From assembly GCA_015680635.1 (NCBI GenBank), contig JAABOA010000460.1, forward strand, positions 1 to 10,960: 10,960 nt of DNA, given 5' to 3'. Position 1 is the stretch's first letter; every line of letters begins with the position of its first letter. A model generated the notes under the pieces. It saw only the letters and a list, made by a program, of their open reading frames with translations, did no database searches and was not told the origin of the DNA. Origin of the DNA: Lunasporangiospora selenospora (taxonomy: Eukaryota > Mortierellomycota > Mortierellomycetes > Mortierellales > Mortierellaceae). Below are positions 1-8,730 of the stretch, piece by piece. A program made the translations under genes and the position numbers.

Positions 1-170
1 GTATACCCGTTGCAATTGAAATGGAGTACATGAAGAAATCAAGAAGGTCGTACTGTGATCTATTCACACAGAATCCCAACAACAACTTGGTGTTAGTCTG
101 GACTGTTGTTGTTGTTGTTGTTGCCGTTGCTGTTAAAAGGACATCAACACAAAGCTCATAAAAGCCCAAG
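1..170. other. 3' flank of the large minus-strand gene, with a TGT trinucleotide repeat
   Basis: This stretch lies downstream of the TAA stop (171-173) of the large minus-strand gene. It holds a TGT repeat at about 104-123, and a matching CAACAACAAC at 77-86 that could pair with it as a hairpin in DNA or RNA. I see no AATAAA on the minus strand. The short plus-strand reading frame that starts near 106 is antisense to the acidic tail of the gene and has no independent support. Confidence 0.6.
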
Positions 171-3100
171 TTACCTGAAAAAGAGAGGTCCGGCTCCTTC
201 CAAATCTGGTCTATCTTCAGTGTCAGATTCATCACCGTCTCCCTGTTCACTCCCTTTTTCTTCATTCTGGTCATTGGTCTCCTTTGCCTCATCCTCCTGG
301 GCTCCGGCTGCTTCTTGCTCCTGATCGTCTCCGGTTTTTTTCTCTTCATCGACATTCTCCAGCACTACCACTGAGGCCTCCTTGACTTCACTCGCTTTTG
401 ATTCCTCAGACTCCTTTACCTCACTCGCTTTTGATTCCTCAGACTTTTTTGCCTCGCTCGCTTTTGATTCCTCAGACTCCTTTGCCTCACTCGCTTTTGA
501 TTCCTCAGACTCCTTTATCTCAATCACCTGTGATTCCTCAGCCTCTTTCTCCACAGTCGGTCCTTCCACACTTGTTTCTTGATTCTCCTTCTTGTCTTCG
601 GATGATGATCCACCAGTAAAGGCAGCAGATAGTTTTCGAAATGGCTTTGTGATAATCTTGATCACCCTAGACACCTTACGAAGGAATCCTACTTTCTTCT
701 TGGCCAGTTTCCTTGGTGTCGAAGCCTTCAGATAATCTTGCCATTGGAGGAACTCTAGCCAGAGAAATATTCCCGAGAAGCTGACTATGGCAATAAACAC
801 CCCGAGCTGTAGGTCTAGCTTGGGATAATAAATCTGAATGGCTGCGGCTGAAACGATGAGGAGGTAAAAGATACATTGGGATATGAAGCGTACCAACCAG
901 GCTTTGAACCCGATTGTATTCCTATGATGAATATGCGACCATACAGAGTGAATTTTAGATGGTTAGAATCTCTCAATCACACAGCTTTTATGGAGTTCAT
1001 TTGAATCCGAGGCAGAGTGCACTTACCACTTGTATTGAATCAGAGCCTCGAACGCTGGGTTATCAAGAACGGTAAGCTCGTAGTTGTTTGTTCGGATGTA
1101 GACATGGCGGAATGGGTTGATGTGGAACTTTGTCAAGTAGAACATGGTCTTGAATGCAGATTGTGTCGCCATTGGATCATATCGACTGTACTCTTGACGC
1201 TTATCCTTCCTGTCAGGAATAAATGTCCACAAAAAACTGAGTGGTGCAACAAACACTTCCTCGGTAAAGGTTTCCACAGCTCTGTCGACTTGTGATGATT
1301 GAAGCTGAAGGATTGGGTTTCGGCATTGGCTCAGAGGAACCTCTTTGCGGTTCCAGAATGAAGATAGATTTGGATGTTGGATTACTTTGGCGTAACTGAT
1401 GACTGATCCTCGGTCCGTACACTTAAAGTAAGCAAAGACCCTTGTCACTCGGAGAGCAAGATCGGGATATTGACTGGTCAAGTCGCCCATATGGTCACAA
1501 AGAAACATGATATATGTGATTTCTTGAGTGTCATTGGCTCTTTTTATGCAGTATTCGACCATTTTCTCGACCAGTTTGGAAGTATTTGGATTTGTTCTTG
1601 TATTTTCGAGCAGGATTCCAATGGGGTTTGATCCAGCAGGATAATTGAGAAGAGGGATCCAAGAATGCGGCTTGTCATGTTGAAGAACGATTTTGAATAG
1701 CAAAGATATTACCTCCTTGGAGTACAAGGATACATACTCCTGACATATCCTAGAAATGATTGGCATGTTAACGCTGTCATAAACCGGAGTGTTGATGATA
1801 GAACTGAGGTAATTCAGGTAGACATCTCTAAGCTTGCGTGTATCCTTCTCATCATGACATTTGTAGGCCATGTCGGCCAGTGTGAAAATGATGTTTTCAT
1901 GGAATCTTGTTGTTTGAACCTTGTTGGCTGCCACAAGTGAGATGTGTATATCGACTTGATCGTATGAAATACATAGTTGATTCTCATGAGGGCAGGTGTA
2001 GAGTGTGGTGGATTCCGGAATAGGGTCCAGGTAGAGCATCAACAGCAGCTCAATCGTGTGGCTTGATCTTGTTGGGAGTTGCCAGACAAATAGAGCAGTG
2101 ATCGAAGGGCCTTTACAGATAATGACAAGCTTGCTGTGCTTCTCCAGAAGATGGAAGCTCTTTGCATTATATGAAAAGCTTAGAGGATTGGGACAAATAT
2201 CGTTCCAGTGAACAACAGTCACATGACGGGACTTTTTGAAGAGACTCAAGGCAGCCTGCCCACCAATATCCTGTATCGGTAGAAACTTGGATGAACACTC
2301 ACTGTTCAAGCAGGCTGTTCTACTGGGGTCGGTGGATCCAGAAAGAAAGTCGCTCAGGTAAGAGACTAGTATTGTTGAGTGGCCATAATGAGCGATAACT
2401 GTCGATCCGAGCTTTCCATCTTCCTGGATCCCTTGGAAGCTGAAACTGTAGTCGATATCGAGGCCGTCCCCCCATTGGAGCCGGCATTGGACTGAACTGA
2501 TACGTGCTAGATTTCTTGCATCAGAGTGAACCAGATCGAAGTGACTACTGCAGTCTGGAATTGAGGCTTGGTATAAAAGACCTCCAACTCCACTGAAGTA
2601 CGTTCCAATGGAATCGCCTGTAAACCCTGATGGATGAATAGAGTCACCTGTCTCTGTTGAGAATACTTGAATCCCCTTGGTGTCGCCTAGTCCAGTCGTC
2701 ACAACTGCAATGGCACGCCCATCAAATGAAATTCGACACTTTTCGATCACACTTGTCGTCCGAATATCACAGACAGGTTTTCTTGATTCAATGCTCCATA
2801 GAGAGAGTTGATATGGTGACTCTAGCCATGGAAATAGACCCCCAGAAGCACCCTGGGTAGGAAAGTTTCCATTGAGGTTATTGGAGACACTACTGAGATG
2901 GATTGAATAAAGGAGCTGCCATACTCCGCTCGTGCTGAATATGGTGACAGTTTTTCCATCCGATGCAATGAGTCTCTCTGTGCTTTCATCCCACTTTTCC
3001 TTGGAGGATGATGTAAACTCGATGTCCCCTTTGAAATTCTTCAGCTCTTTAAAGTTTTTGTGACGAGTTGATTTAGGAATATCAAGTGGGATTTGGCGTT

Positions 3101-4880
3101 GTTGATCTTGGGTCTTGTAAGGCATCATGAGTTGACCAGGTTCGAGACACTGAAGTACACCCTGATTGTTCTTGGTGGCTAGGCTCTTCGCGGAACTGGA
3201 TTCGATAATATCGGTAAAAGTCATAGCAATCTGAGATCCATCCCATGATAATGACATGCTGATGTAATAACTGTCTTTACGCTCTATAATTCCGATAAAA
3301 GTATGTGCTGTTGATGTTGAAGCAGGACAAGGATACTTGACAGGAGTGGTTGAAGACTTGAGGTCCAATTCCCACCAGTCGAGATGAGCAGCCGACCCAA
3401 CAATCGAGACTGTTGCCATATGAGATCCTGTAGCTGATATGACACAGATGGCCACCCTGGCCGGTTGTTTGCTTTTTTTAGGCCTGCTATCGTTGCCATC
3501 ATCACTGTGGAAGACATTGATGATCTTCCGTGGCAGCAAATCTTCATTCAGTACGCAATCTAAGGCGAAAACCATAAAGTCCTGTTTAGTTTGATATCAT
3601 CTTGAGAATCTTGGCTCGAGCGTATATATCATATTAGTTCATACCATATAGACTGTCAGAGCATGCGCCCTGAATGAAATCCATATAGCACAATTGGATT
3701 CCTAATGGGGTCTCGTCCTTGGAAGTCTTGAATCCAAAAATCAACCAGTCATATGACTGTAATAGAATCTGCTGAGTCATCAAAAGCCGTATAAAAACTG
3801 GCGATCCTAGAAAGTTGCGCATCGATGCGGCCATTAGCACATTATTTCATCCGACCTTAATCTTTGGCGTTGTCAACACTTTTCATAGAAATCTTACCAG
3901 TCCTTTGCTCCTTGATCACTTTCCTCTATCCGTCACAATACAAACAGAACAAGTTTTTCAGCAACTGTTTACCTTTAAATATGTCAATATATTGAGTATG
4001 AATATTTTACTACTTACCAACTTGTTGGGAACACGCCATCTGCAATTGCCTAGTTCAATCAGGTTCATCAAGGCGGCACTATTCTCAAGTAGAAGGCATA
4101 CTATCGGATTGTATATACCTTCCTCGATCTCATCATTGAACTATAAGTTGCAGTTAGTTTCAGTATTTTCGGATGAGGACAGTGAGGAGTGAGGCAACAT
4201 TACAACTGTGGAGGATGGAATCATTGTGTATTACGTAGAGGCTAGTAATGTCGACGATATCGACTGGAGTCTTCACTGTGGATTTCCTGTATTCGACACA
4301 AATCATAAAGTCAGTGTCTTGATATTACGAGTGATTCGCTGCGACTTTACTGGGGGGGGGGAGGTACCGATGACACTTACGATTTCGATCCGACACATTC
4401 TCTTTTGTCAACCGAGCTGACTTCAAAAAACCAGCGATTTCCTAAGATTGATAGTCATTGTGAGAGAGTGAGTCGAAAGCATGAGGCTCCTCCAGTGCTC
4501 ATGCCACATTATTAAGCAAACACTTGCAGCCACTCCTTCAAGATCATACCTGCTCGCCCTGCATCGATGTCTTCTTGCATCTTGGTGTTGTACTCTTCAA
4601 GTGTCGAGAATGGAGCTGGCCTGCATTCGTACTGGTTGAACTTTACTTCCTCTTCAGCCTTGATCGCTTCTTCGTTCACGGTCGAGCCTTCTTTAGAGGT
4701 ATCTTGAAGGCTTTTGTTGTGCTCTTGATTGCCGTTGTCGATGGCTACATCGCGAGGAATAGAGGCAGGCGAGGCTGCAGGGCTAGGTAGCAGCTCCTTG
4801 GTGCCTTTTTCCACTGTTGTCTGAGAGTCGTTGACCCCCACATTCTCCGTCTGTGGGTCAATCTCAATGATTGTATCCAT
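171..4880 (-). CDS. WD40-like protein with TRP-channel-like pre-S1, S1 and S2 only (8 exons, 1346 aa)
   Basis: Exons on the minus strand: 4880-4550, 4441-4381, 4286-4235, 4140-4018, 3925-3898, 3806-3645, 3559-1027, 921-171. All seven introns are GT-AG, the phases match and the sum is 4041 nt with stop. ATG 4878-4880 has A at -3. Residues 1-75 are acidic and disordered. Residues 287-797 look like a beta-propeller, with SWDGSQIA (357), LSLWSIESRKPV (505) and RISFDGRAIA (528). Residues 807-967 are helical. NPAFEALIQYKW (1086-1097) followed by a hydrophobic helix (1110-1128) resembles the TRP-channel pre-S1/S1 region, and a second helix is at 1134-1155. A basic segment (1163-1195) and a charged tail follow. 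TRP channels have six helices with the pore between S5 and S6; S3-S6 are absent here, so ion conduction is doubtful. I recall similar larger proteins in Mortierella. Membrane location and a sensor or regulatory role are inferred; the exon model is firmer than the function. Confidence 0.82.
391..555 (-). repeat. 33-bp minisatellite inside the acidic tail
   Basis: Four units of 33 bp start at 391, 424, 457 and 490, and a degenerate fifth lies at about 523-555. Each encodes 11 residues of the form KESEESKASEA, with single changes (K for E, V for A), corresponding to residues 1233-1276 of the large protein. The unit length is a multiple of three, so gain or loss of units keeps the frame. Confidence 0.93.
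922..1026 (-). other. Intron 7 of the large gene (105 nt)
   Basis: The donor GTAAGT is the reverse complement of 1021-1026. The branch-like CTAAC is at 966-962, and the acceptor ends in CATAG at 922. Splicing joins a codon split 2+1 (TG + G, Trp) and fuses the propeller/helical exon to the exon with the membrane helices. Without splicing, the upstream frame stops at TAA overlapping the donor. Confidence 0.9.
3560..4549 (-). other. 5' intron cluster with very small exons and tandem acceptors
   Basis: Six introns: 4442-4549 (108 nt), 4287-4380 (94), 4141-4234 (94), 3926-4017 (92), 3807-3897 (91) and 3560-3644 (85). The exons between them are 61, 52, 123, 28 and 162 nt. Intron 3 has a clear CTAAC branch sequence. 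Introns 4 and 6 each carry an earlier AG (3965 and 3582) whose use would break the frame; the later TAG acceptors at 3926 and 3560 restore it and give intron lengths like the others. Intron 2 contains a run of 10 G (plus strand 4352-4361). The internal ATG at 3575 falls inside intron 6 and is probably not a start. Confidence 0.8.
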
Positions 4881-5530
4881 CGTTCCACCTTTTCTTGGTC
4901 TCCGATTAGACGGCTTCCTAACAGAATTTCGAGTATCTGTGGGTCAGAGGAAAAGAAAGGCGAGTGAAGAGAAAAGAAAGAACGGATGAAGAACGAGGGG
5001 GAAAGAGGATGGGTTAAAAACAAAAATTGTTGTCTTTTCTCCGCGGACCCGAACAAGATTAAGTTTTTGGTGTTGGAAAAAGGGCTCAGCTTTCCACAGA
5101 GTCACGGCCTAGGCTTTGCTGCATGTTTCCATTTTGAGGAGGCTGCAGATGTCTCCTCAACCTTGCACTGTAGCGGAATGCACTGACCCTCATACAGAGA
5201 GATCGAGATTTTTCTTGCCACCTGCGTGGGCTCTCTCCAGGGACGAATACGATACAAGGAAAAAGAGTGACCAAGTTGCCAGTCTTCTGTTCTAGACTTG
5301 AACTGCCAAGAAAGGAGCAAACAGCCTGCTTCAATGGCAACCATAAACCTGCATGGCAAATGTTTGGAGTGGAGAGACTCTCAACTGGATGCAAGAACAT
5401 ACATTGACTGCATCGATCCAATCATTCTTCATTGAGAGGGCTTTCTTGTTCTACATTTGCTGAAGCTGAGGGAGGCGGTTGAGAGAGGTGAAGCTCCCCA
5501 CAGCAACTATTGTTAATAAGCTAAAAAAAA
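4881..5530 (-). promoter_or_regulatory. Presumed promoter and leader of the large minus-strand gene
   Basis: Read on the minus strand, about 4920-5030 is rich in pyrimidines, the usual look of fungal leaders, and includes a CCTCTGACCCACAG stretch (about 4940) that could be the acceptor of a leader intron. I see no convincing TATA box. A perfect 8-bp inverted repeat, TTGAGGAG/CTCCTCAA, lies at 5134-5141 and 5153-5160 with an 11-nt loop. The overlapping reading frames on both strands show no recognisable domain. Confidence 0.4.
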
Positions 5531-6303
5531 GTTTTTGTGACCAATTACTCGGGTTCCCGGATGCCATCACGGCTCTATGACCCGAGAAATACTTTTATTA
5601 CTCTATGTGAGGACAAAATGGTCAACAATTTAAACTTGCAAGTATCTTTACCGAGATTGGTTCTTGATCACGAGGACCCATTGTACCGTACTGTATCAAC
5701 CAACTCTTGGATCATTTTGTGTACCGCATGACGGCACTGATCGATTTTTTTTCCACCCCTTCTTTCTTGAACTTCTCTCTTACCGTGCTCCTTGACAGGT
5801 TGCAATGGGTCAAGAAAAACCAATCCCGCTGCACGGGCGCGTGAGAATGAGGATGTATCTGGACATGAGAAAGAGGAGAGAGCATTTGTGTGTGTAAAGA
5901 AGAGATGTTGTGTGGCTTCTTTCTTGACGAACTTGGACCATGCGCGATTTTTTTTTGAACTTTCTTTTGTACACCATCACACAATCTGCGGGCAAAAGGA
6001 GAATGACCAAGGGCGGCGCAGACTCAAGATTTCTGCAGAACGTGGATGGAGTTGAACAAACAACACTAATAGACTAAAGTGGGATGCAAAACCAGAGGGA
6101 ATTCAAACAACTTGGGGCAGATGGACTAAAAGGTCTAAAAGCGGCAAGAAGGGTGGCTGCCAATCATGAACGTCGTTATCAAAAAAAGTCAGCCCCACCG
6201 ATACCAAGAAGCTTCTGTTACGCATACGAGGCCGGAGACATGTACTTTCGTGGCATAGACAGGCGCGGGCCATGGCTAGGAGAGAGTCACTGAGAGTCAA
6301 CGA
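5531..6303. other. Intergenic stretch without a supported gene
   Basis: The only open frames are shorter than 90 codons, mutually overlapping and of ordinary non-coding composition. Several T or A runs occur, for example near 5747, 5949 and 6180. I see no RNA gene, mobile-element signature or long repeat. Confidence 0.5.
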
Positions 6304-6906
6304 CTACTTGTTTGGAAACGACAATATGCATATTTGGGTGTGGTCAACCTCGCTCTCCTTTTGAGTTGGTTGGTTGTCCTCACTTTTCTTTGAGTTGGAC
6401 ACAGGTGGGTGCTGGCAGCTCACAACAAGGCTGAACCAAATCATTGGGCTGCTATAGCCCATGTTCAAAGAAAAGATAACATGATTTCCCGAGAAGGGTA
6501 CCTGAACGGAGCCAAAGGACGCTAGCCGAGCATGACCATCAATATTTTGAACAGAGAATATCCAACAGTGACCCAGCCTCGTTTTGTCCATGTCGGTCAT
6601 TTTGCTGGATACTGGCGTGTTAATCTCATGAGAATGGAATGAGTAACAAGAATGAGACTGGTGGTGATGATGCAGTCTCATCCGCGCCACCCTGCCACTG
6701 AGGCTCAGGCAGTGCCTCATGTGGGACCCTAACAAAGCGTCCACGGACCACGCAACACCACCAAGCAGTAAAAAGGTTTCTAGAATAGCCTGGCCTGTGC
6801 CTCCCTGATTCAGAGATTGCTGTGTGTCAAACGAAAAAACGAAAAATAAAAAGGCAGCTGAGCTCTCCCCTCCTCTCCCGCCCTGACTAATCAACCCGCG
6901 AAACAT
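6304..6906 (-). CDS. Doubtful 200-codon ORF, no recognised family
   Basis: An uninterrupted 200-codon frame starts at ATG 6904-6906, which has a purine at -3. The product is rich in Ser, His and Gly, has an HHHHQSHS stretch near residue 80, and has no clear domain, signal peptide or membrane helix beyond short hydrophobic patches near the start. It would diverge from the cytochrome b5 gene, with 262 bp between the start codons. An open frame this long is somewhat unusual by chance, but composition and lack of homology cues argue against it. It could be a lineage-specific gene or chance. Confidence 0.15.
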   Translation of the reverse strand: MFRGLISQGGRGGESSAAFLFFVFSFDTQQSLNQGGTGQAILETFLLLGGVAWSVDALLGSHMRHCLSLSGRVARMRLHHHHQSHSCYSFHSHEINTPVSSKMTDMDKTRLGHCWIFSVQNIDGHARLASFGSVQVPFSGNHVIFSLNMGYSSPMIWFSLVVSCQHPPVSNSKKSEDNQPTQKESEVDHTQICILSFPNK

Positions 6907-7168
6907 GTCGTTGACAGCCCCGTAAGTGCGGAGAAATGCCCAGAGTTATGAAGATTGAACGGACTGGAATCACTGGATGCTTCCAAATCCGATTCACTCT
7001 CTCTTTCATTCATCACACCATCCATTCGAATCCATCCCATCTTGATCCTCCTCTCTTTCTCTCCCTCCCGTCTCTACCCTCCTGCTCTCTTGACATTATT
7101 CTCCATCTCTAAATTGACCGTACCTGCATCACGCTCTCTCTCTCTCTCTTCCCTGCATCTCCTTCGTC
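6907..7168 (+). promoter_or_regulatory. Promoter and CT-rich leader of the cytochrome b5-domain gene
   Basis: From about 6995 to the ATG at 7169 the plus strand is strongly pyrimidine-rich, ending in a CT dinucleotide run (7134-7150) and CTTCGTC just before the start codon. Such CT-rich leaders are typical of fungal transcripts. I see no convincing TATA box. Confidence 0.5.
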
Positions 7169-8327
7169 ATGGCATCCATTTTTAATGCTCTCCGAGAGTA
7201 TGTCTACCCATCGACAGCTCCTGACGGCGACGAATCAGGCTGTAGCACTGAAAAGATTGTTGTCTACCCAGCAGAGACGACTACATCCAGCCAACGTTCA
7301 GACAATGCTGCCACCAAATTAACTCCACCTTCGCTCTCCGTACCACAGACCGTTACTCTGAGCACCCTTCAACCGCCCCAAGTCGCTGATGACTCGGACT
7401 CGGACTCGGACATGGATTCCGAGGAGAAGAAGAACAAGACCATCTCCGTACCCGCGCTCTCCGTCCCTGCCAACCCCACAATCATGGTCCCGACACTGAC
7501 CACGACGCCAGTCATGACCCTCTCGACGGCAGACGAGCCCGAAGGTAATTTATGCTTTCAATTGCGCAGTCGCTGGAACAGATTGACAGCTGTCAACCAT
7601 CCATGTCCGCTTTGCACTGGGCCAGGACCTTGACAGTGTGTGTTCCCATGGTGTACCCTTGCGGAGGACTAAACGCAACGCATCCCCTTTCTCTCTCTCT
7701 CTCTCTTTCTCTTACCCTCTCTGTGAACTGTTATTAGAAGAAGCGCCTTGTTTTCCAGCTGCAAGCGGACCTCAGCGATTGGCAGCCTGTTCGACCGACC
7801 CAAAGTCAAAGAGGCGTATCAAGTTTGCACTGGCACCAGGCCAAAAAAAAAAAAAGACAGCCTAGGTGCTGGACCAATGCTAACTTTACGGAAATTGGCT
7901 CTACCTCTTTGGTGCTCTCGGTATGATATTTTTTCTTTTTCTAGGGCGTCCCGGCAATGGGCCGATTCACTCTCTCGGATGTGAAGGAGCACAAGTCAAT
8001 TGATGATGCATGGACAGTCTTGAATGGAAAGGTCTACAATATCACACCTTATATGCCCTTCCACCCTGGTGGTGAGAAGGAGCTCATGCGATGCGCTGGA
8101 CGCGATGGCACTCGTCTTTTTAGTACGTCCATTGTTATATTTGAGCACGTCTTTCGAGAAAAAAAAAAAAAAATATAGAACTCACAGTCTGACTGTTTTC
8201 CATTACACTTGTGTTTTTTTTTTTAGACCTGACCCATAAATGGGTGAATTACGAGTTTATGATGAAAGAATGCCAGGTCGGTTTCCTCGTCTCTGAGGGA
8301 TCCACAAGCAATAAGCTGACCGTCTAA
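7169..8327 (+). CDS. Cytochrome b5-domain protein, CYB5R4/Irc21-like, with an interrupted frame
   Basis: Exon 1 (7169-7544) encodes 125 residues of a Pro/Thr/Ser-rich disordered region with an acidic DSDSDSDMDSEE segment. Intron 1 (7545-7737) contains a CT run. Exon 2 starts at 7738, or 7759 by a second in-frame AG, and reads CFPAASGPQRL then RRIKFALAPG, matching the region before the heme domain in CYB5R4-like proteins. Exon 3 (7945-8122) and exon 4 (8227-8327) flank intron 3 (8123-8226) and encode the b5 domain: WTVLNGKVYNITPYMPFHPGG and LTHKWVNYE. The likely axial ligands are His codons 8062-8064 and 8235-8237. No reductase domain follows; the protein ends in NKLTV-stop, so it probably needs a partner reductase (inferred). 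The exon 2 frame hits TAG at 7863-7865 after a run of 13 A, so the link from exon 2 to exon 3 is unresolved. ATG 7957 could start a b5-only form. Heme domain call firm, full gene model uncertain. Confidence 0.8.
7690..7709. repeat. CT dinucleotide run in intron 1 of the cytochrome b5 gene
   Basis: A CT-rich run upstream of the TAG acceptor at 7736-7737. It may act as a polypyrimidine tract. Confidence 0.85.
7843..7855. repeat. Run of 13 A at the end of the conserved part of exon 2
   Basis: A homopolymer directly after the codons for LAPG. In the exon 2 frame it encodes Lys codons and leads into TAG. It is a hot spot for slippage in replication and for sequencing error. Confidence 0.95.
8159..8224. 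repeat. Complementary A15 and T11 tracts within intron 3
   Basis: Intron 3 of the cytochrome b5 gene carries a run of 15 A (8159-8173) and a run of 11 T (8214-8224) that ends at the TAG acceptor. The transcript could fold A-on-U between them, partly masking the polypyrimidine tract. Confidence 0.9.
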
Positions 8328-8340
8328 GCAGCATGATTCA

Positions 8341-8370
8341 ACTCTCACTCTCACTCTCACTCTCACTCTC
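8341..8370. repeat. ACTCTC hexanucleotide microsatellite
   Basis: Five perfect tandem copies of ACTCTC begin 14 bp after the cytochrome b5 stop codon, in the presumed 3' untranslated region. Confidence 0.95.
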
Positions 8371-8423
8371 TCATGGTGTAAACTACATTTTCAAAATAAT
8401 TTATGATACCACTTTTCGGACGC

Positions 8424-8429
8424 AATAAA
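8424..8429 (+). terminator. Candidate polyadenylation signal AATAAA
   Basis: A perfect AATAAA about 97 nt after the cytochrome b5 stop. It lies about 190 bp upstream of the TATA box of the next gene. Confidence 0.45.
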
Positions 8430-8612
8430 CTATACACTACACAACAATCTGGACATCCACTTTTGCAATTCACAAGACATGCACATGTGGGACATGAGCA
8501 ATGCCAGGTCGGCGTCATTCATAGTTCTAACTCCGCAGCATACATTACACCTGAACTTTGTCAGAGCGCAGCATTTATTGCATGGACACAAGAAACCGAC
8601 TACTCTCTTGGG

Positions 8613-8618
8613 TATAAA
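8613..8618 (+). promoter_or_regulatory. TATA box of the HAD gene
   Basis: TATAAA in the context GGGTATAAAGGC, about 113 bp upstream of the ATG at 8731. It is followed by a pyrimidine-rich leader with a T run (8656-8668), as expected for a fungal promoter. Confidence 0.6.
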
Positions 8619-8730
8619 GGCAACCTCCACCAAGCCTCACGCTCTTTCTCTTTTCTTTTTTTTTTTTTCATTTGCCCCTCTTGCACACCTTTTTTTCCCG
8701 CCTCCTTTCCTACCCCTAACAAGAAAAAAT

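Noticed and set aside
382-619. Two plus-strand frames across the minisatellite
   Set aside because: They are antisense shadows of the 33-bp repeat, which is open in several frames because its unit length is a multiple of three.
3573-3575. ATG 3575 as start of an 850-codon gene on the minus strand
   Set aside because: It lies inside intron 6 in the best exon model. Using acceptor 3560 joins the upstream coding exons in frame, and those exons read as protein back to ATG 4880.
7921-7944. A 24-nt intron (GTATGA to CTAG) in the cytochrome b5 gene
   Set aside because: It has GT and AG ends and a T-rich tract but is too short for normal splicing, and it does not by itself repair the frame upstream.
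8479-8730. N-terminal extension of the HAD protein to ATG 8479
   Set aside because: It spans the TATA box and T-rich leader and would encode a Phe run typical of translated T tracts. ATG 8731 fits the HAD motif I spacing.
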